Origin: Cyanobacteria bacterium UBA8803
GTDB lineage: Bacteria; Cyanobacteriota; Cyanobacteriia; Cyanobacteriales; Coleofasciculaceae
Length of the DNA: 6,258 nucleotides
NCBI GenBank assembly: GCA_003505715.1
Contig: DNXU01000235.1
Coordinates: 1,170 to 7,427, forward strand
Direction: 5' to 3'
The notes below the pieces were generated by a model. The model worked only from the letters and a program-made list of their open reading frames with translations. It was not told the origin of the DNA and searched no databases. The position numbers and the translations under genes are program-made. Positions 6,144 to 6,258 of the stretch are shown in pieces (position 1 is the first letter of the stretch; every line of letters starts with the position of its first letter).

Positions 6144-6258
6144 AGCTGTAAACCGGATTAACTGTTTAGGAAGCTATATTTCTAACACTTGAGGACTCGT
6201 GCTGTAGAAGCGATCGCCATCAAACTTAACCCTTTAAGCGTACATTAGCTGGGGTATC
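6144..6258 (-). other. Upstream region of the TPR-CHAT gene
   Basis: These 115 bases precede the minus-strand ATG at 6143 and continue past the window edge. They include one GCGATCGC octamer (6210-6217) and an AT-rich stretch (minus strand AAATATAGC, around 6173-6181) that could hold a -10 element, but no convincing -35 box stands at 17 bp from it. No ribosome binding site is visible before the start. I see no coding region. Confidence 0.3.

Overview
The window looks like the chromosome of a cyanobacterium, probably a filamentous or repeat-rich one. Three things support this. The octamer GCGATCGC (HIP1) occurs 11 times in 6.3 kb, where about 0.1 would be expected by chance. There are two arms of tandem 7-bp repeats of the cyanobacterial STRR kind. 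The protein families (ClpB, a ChaB-domain stress protein, an exported TPR-CHAT protein) are typical of the phylum. No RNA genes, CRISPR array, transposase or prophage genes are visible.

Layout. Positions 1-1725 (+) hold the C-terminal two thirds of the disaggregase ClpB; the start lies outside the window. Its last codons and its stop lie inside a G-rich heptamer array (1711-1801). A complementary C-rich array follows (1831-1928), so the clpB end is followed by a very large imperfect inverted repeat. Positions 1944-2141 (+) encode a 65-residue protein with two membrane segments. A 199-bp leader follows, with an inverted repeat (2157-2215) and a hairpin (2288-2338) that covers the strong ribosome binding site of the next gene. 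Positions 2341-3108 (+) encode a 255-residue protein: a split stress-protein-type regulatory domain, a Gly-rich membrane region and a C-terminal ChaB domain. The intergenic space 3109-3281 separates convergent genes and holds a strong hairpin (3133-3160) that could terminate the minus-strand gene. Positions 3282-6143 (-) encode a 953-residue exported TPR-CHAT protein with an intact His/Cys dyad. Positions 6144-6258 are its upstream region.

How the genes fit together. ClpB and the ChaB-domain protein both belong to families linked with stress, and the leader of the latter looks built for translational control. A shared stress role is therefore plausible, but it rests on family knowledge and proximity only. 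The TPR-CHAT gene is convergent and probably an independent unit.

The most interesting items are: (a) the leader of the ChaB-domain gene, in which two separate anti-Shine-Dalgarno stretches could compete for the same AGGAGG; (b) the heptamer repeat that supplies the clpB stop codon; (c) a 33-residue in-frame insertion inside one TPR of the CHAT protein, carrying a short palindrome like the mobile short dispersed repeats of cyanobacteria. None amounts to a demonstrated new system.
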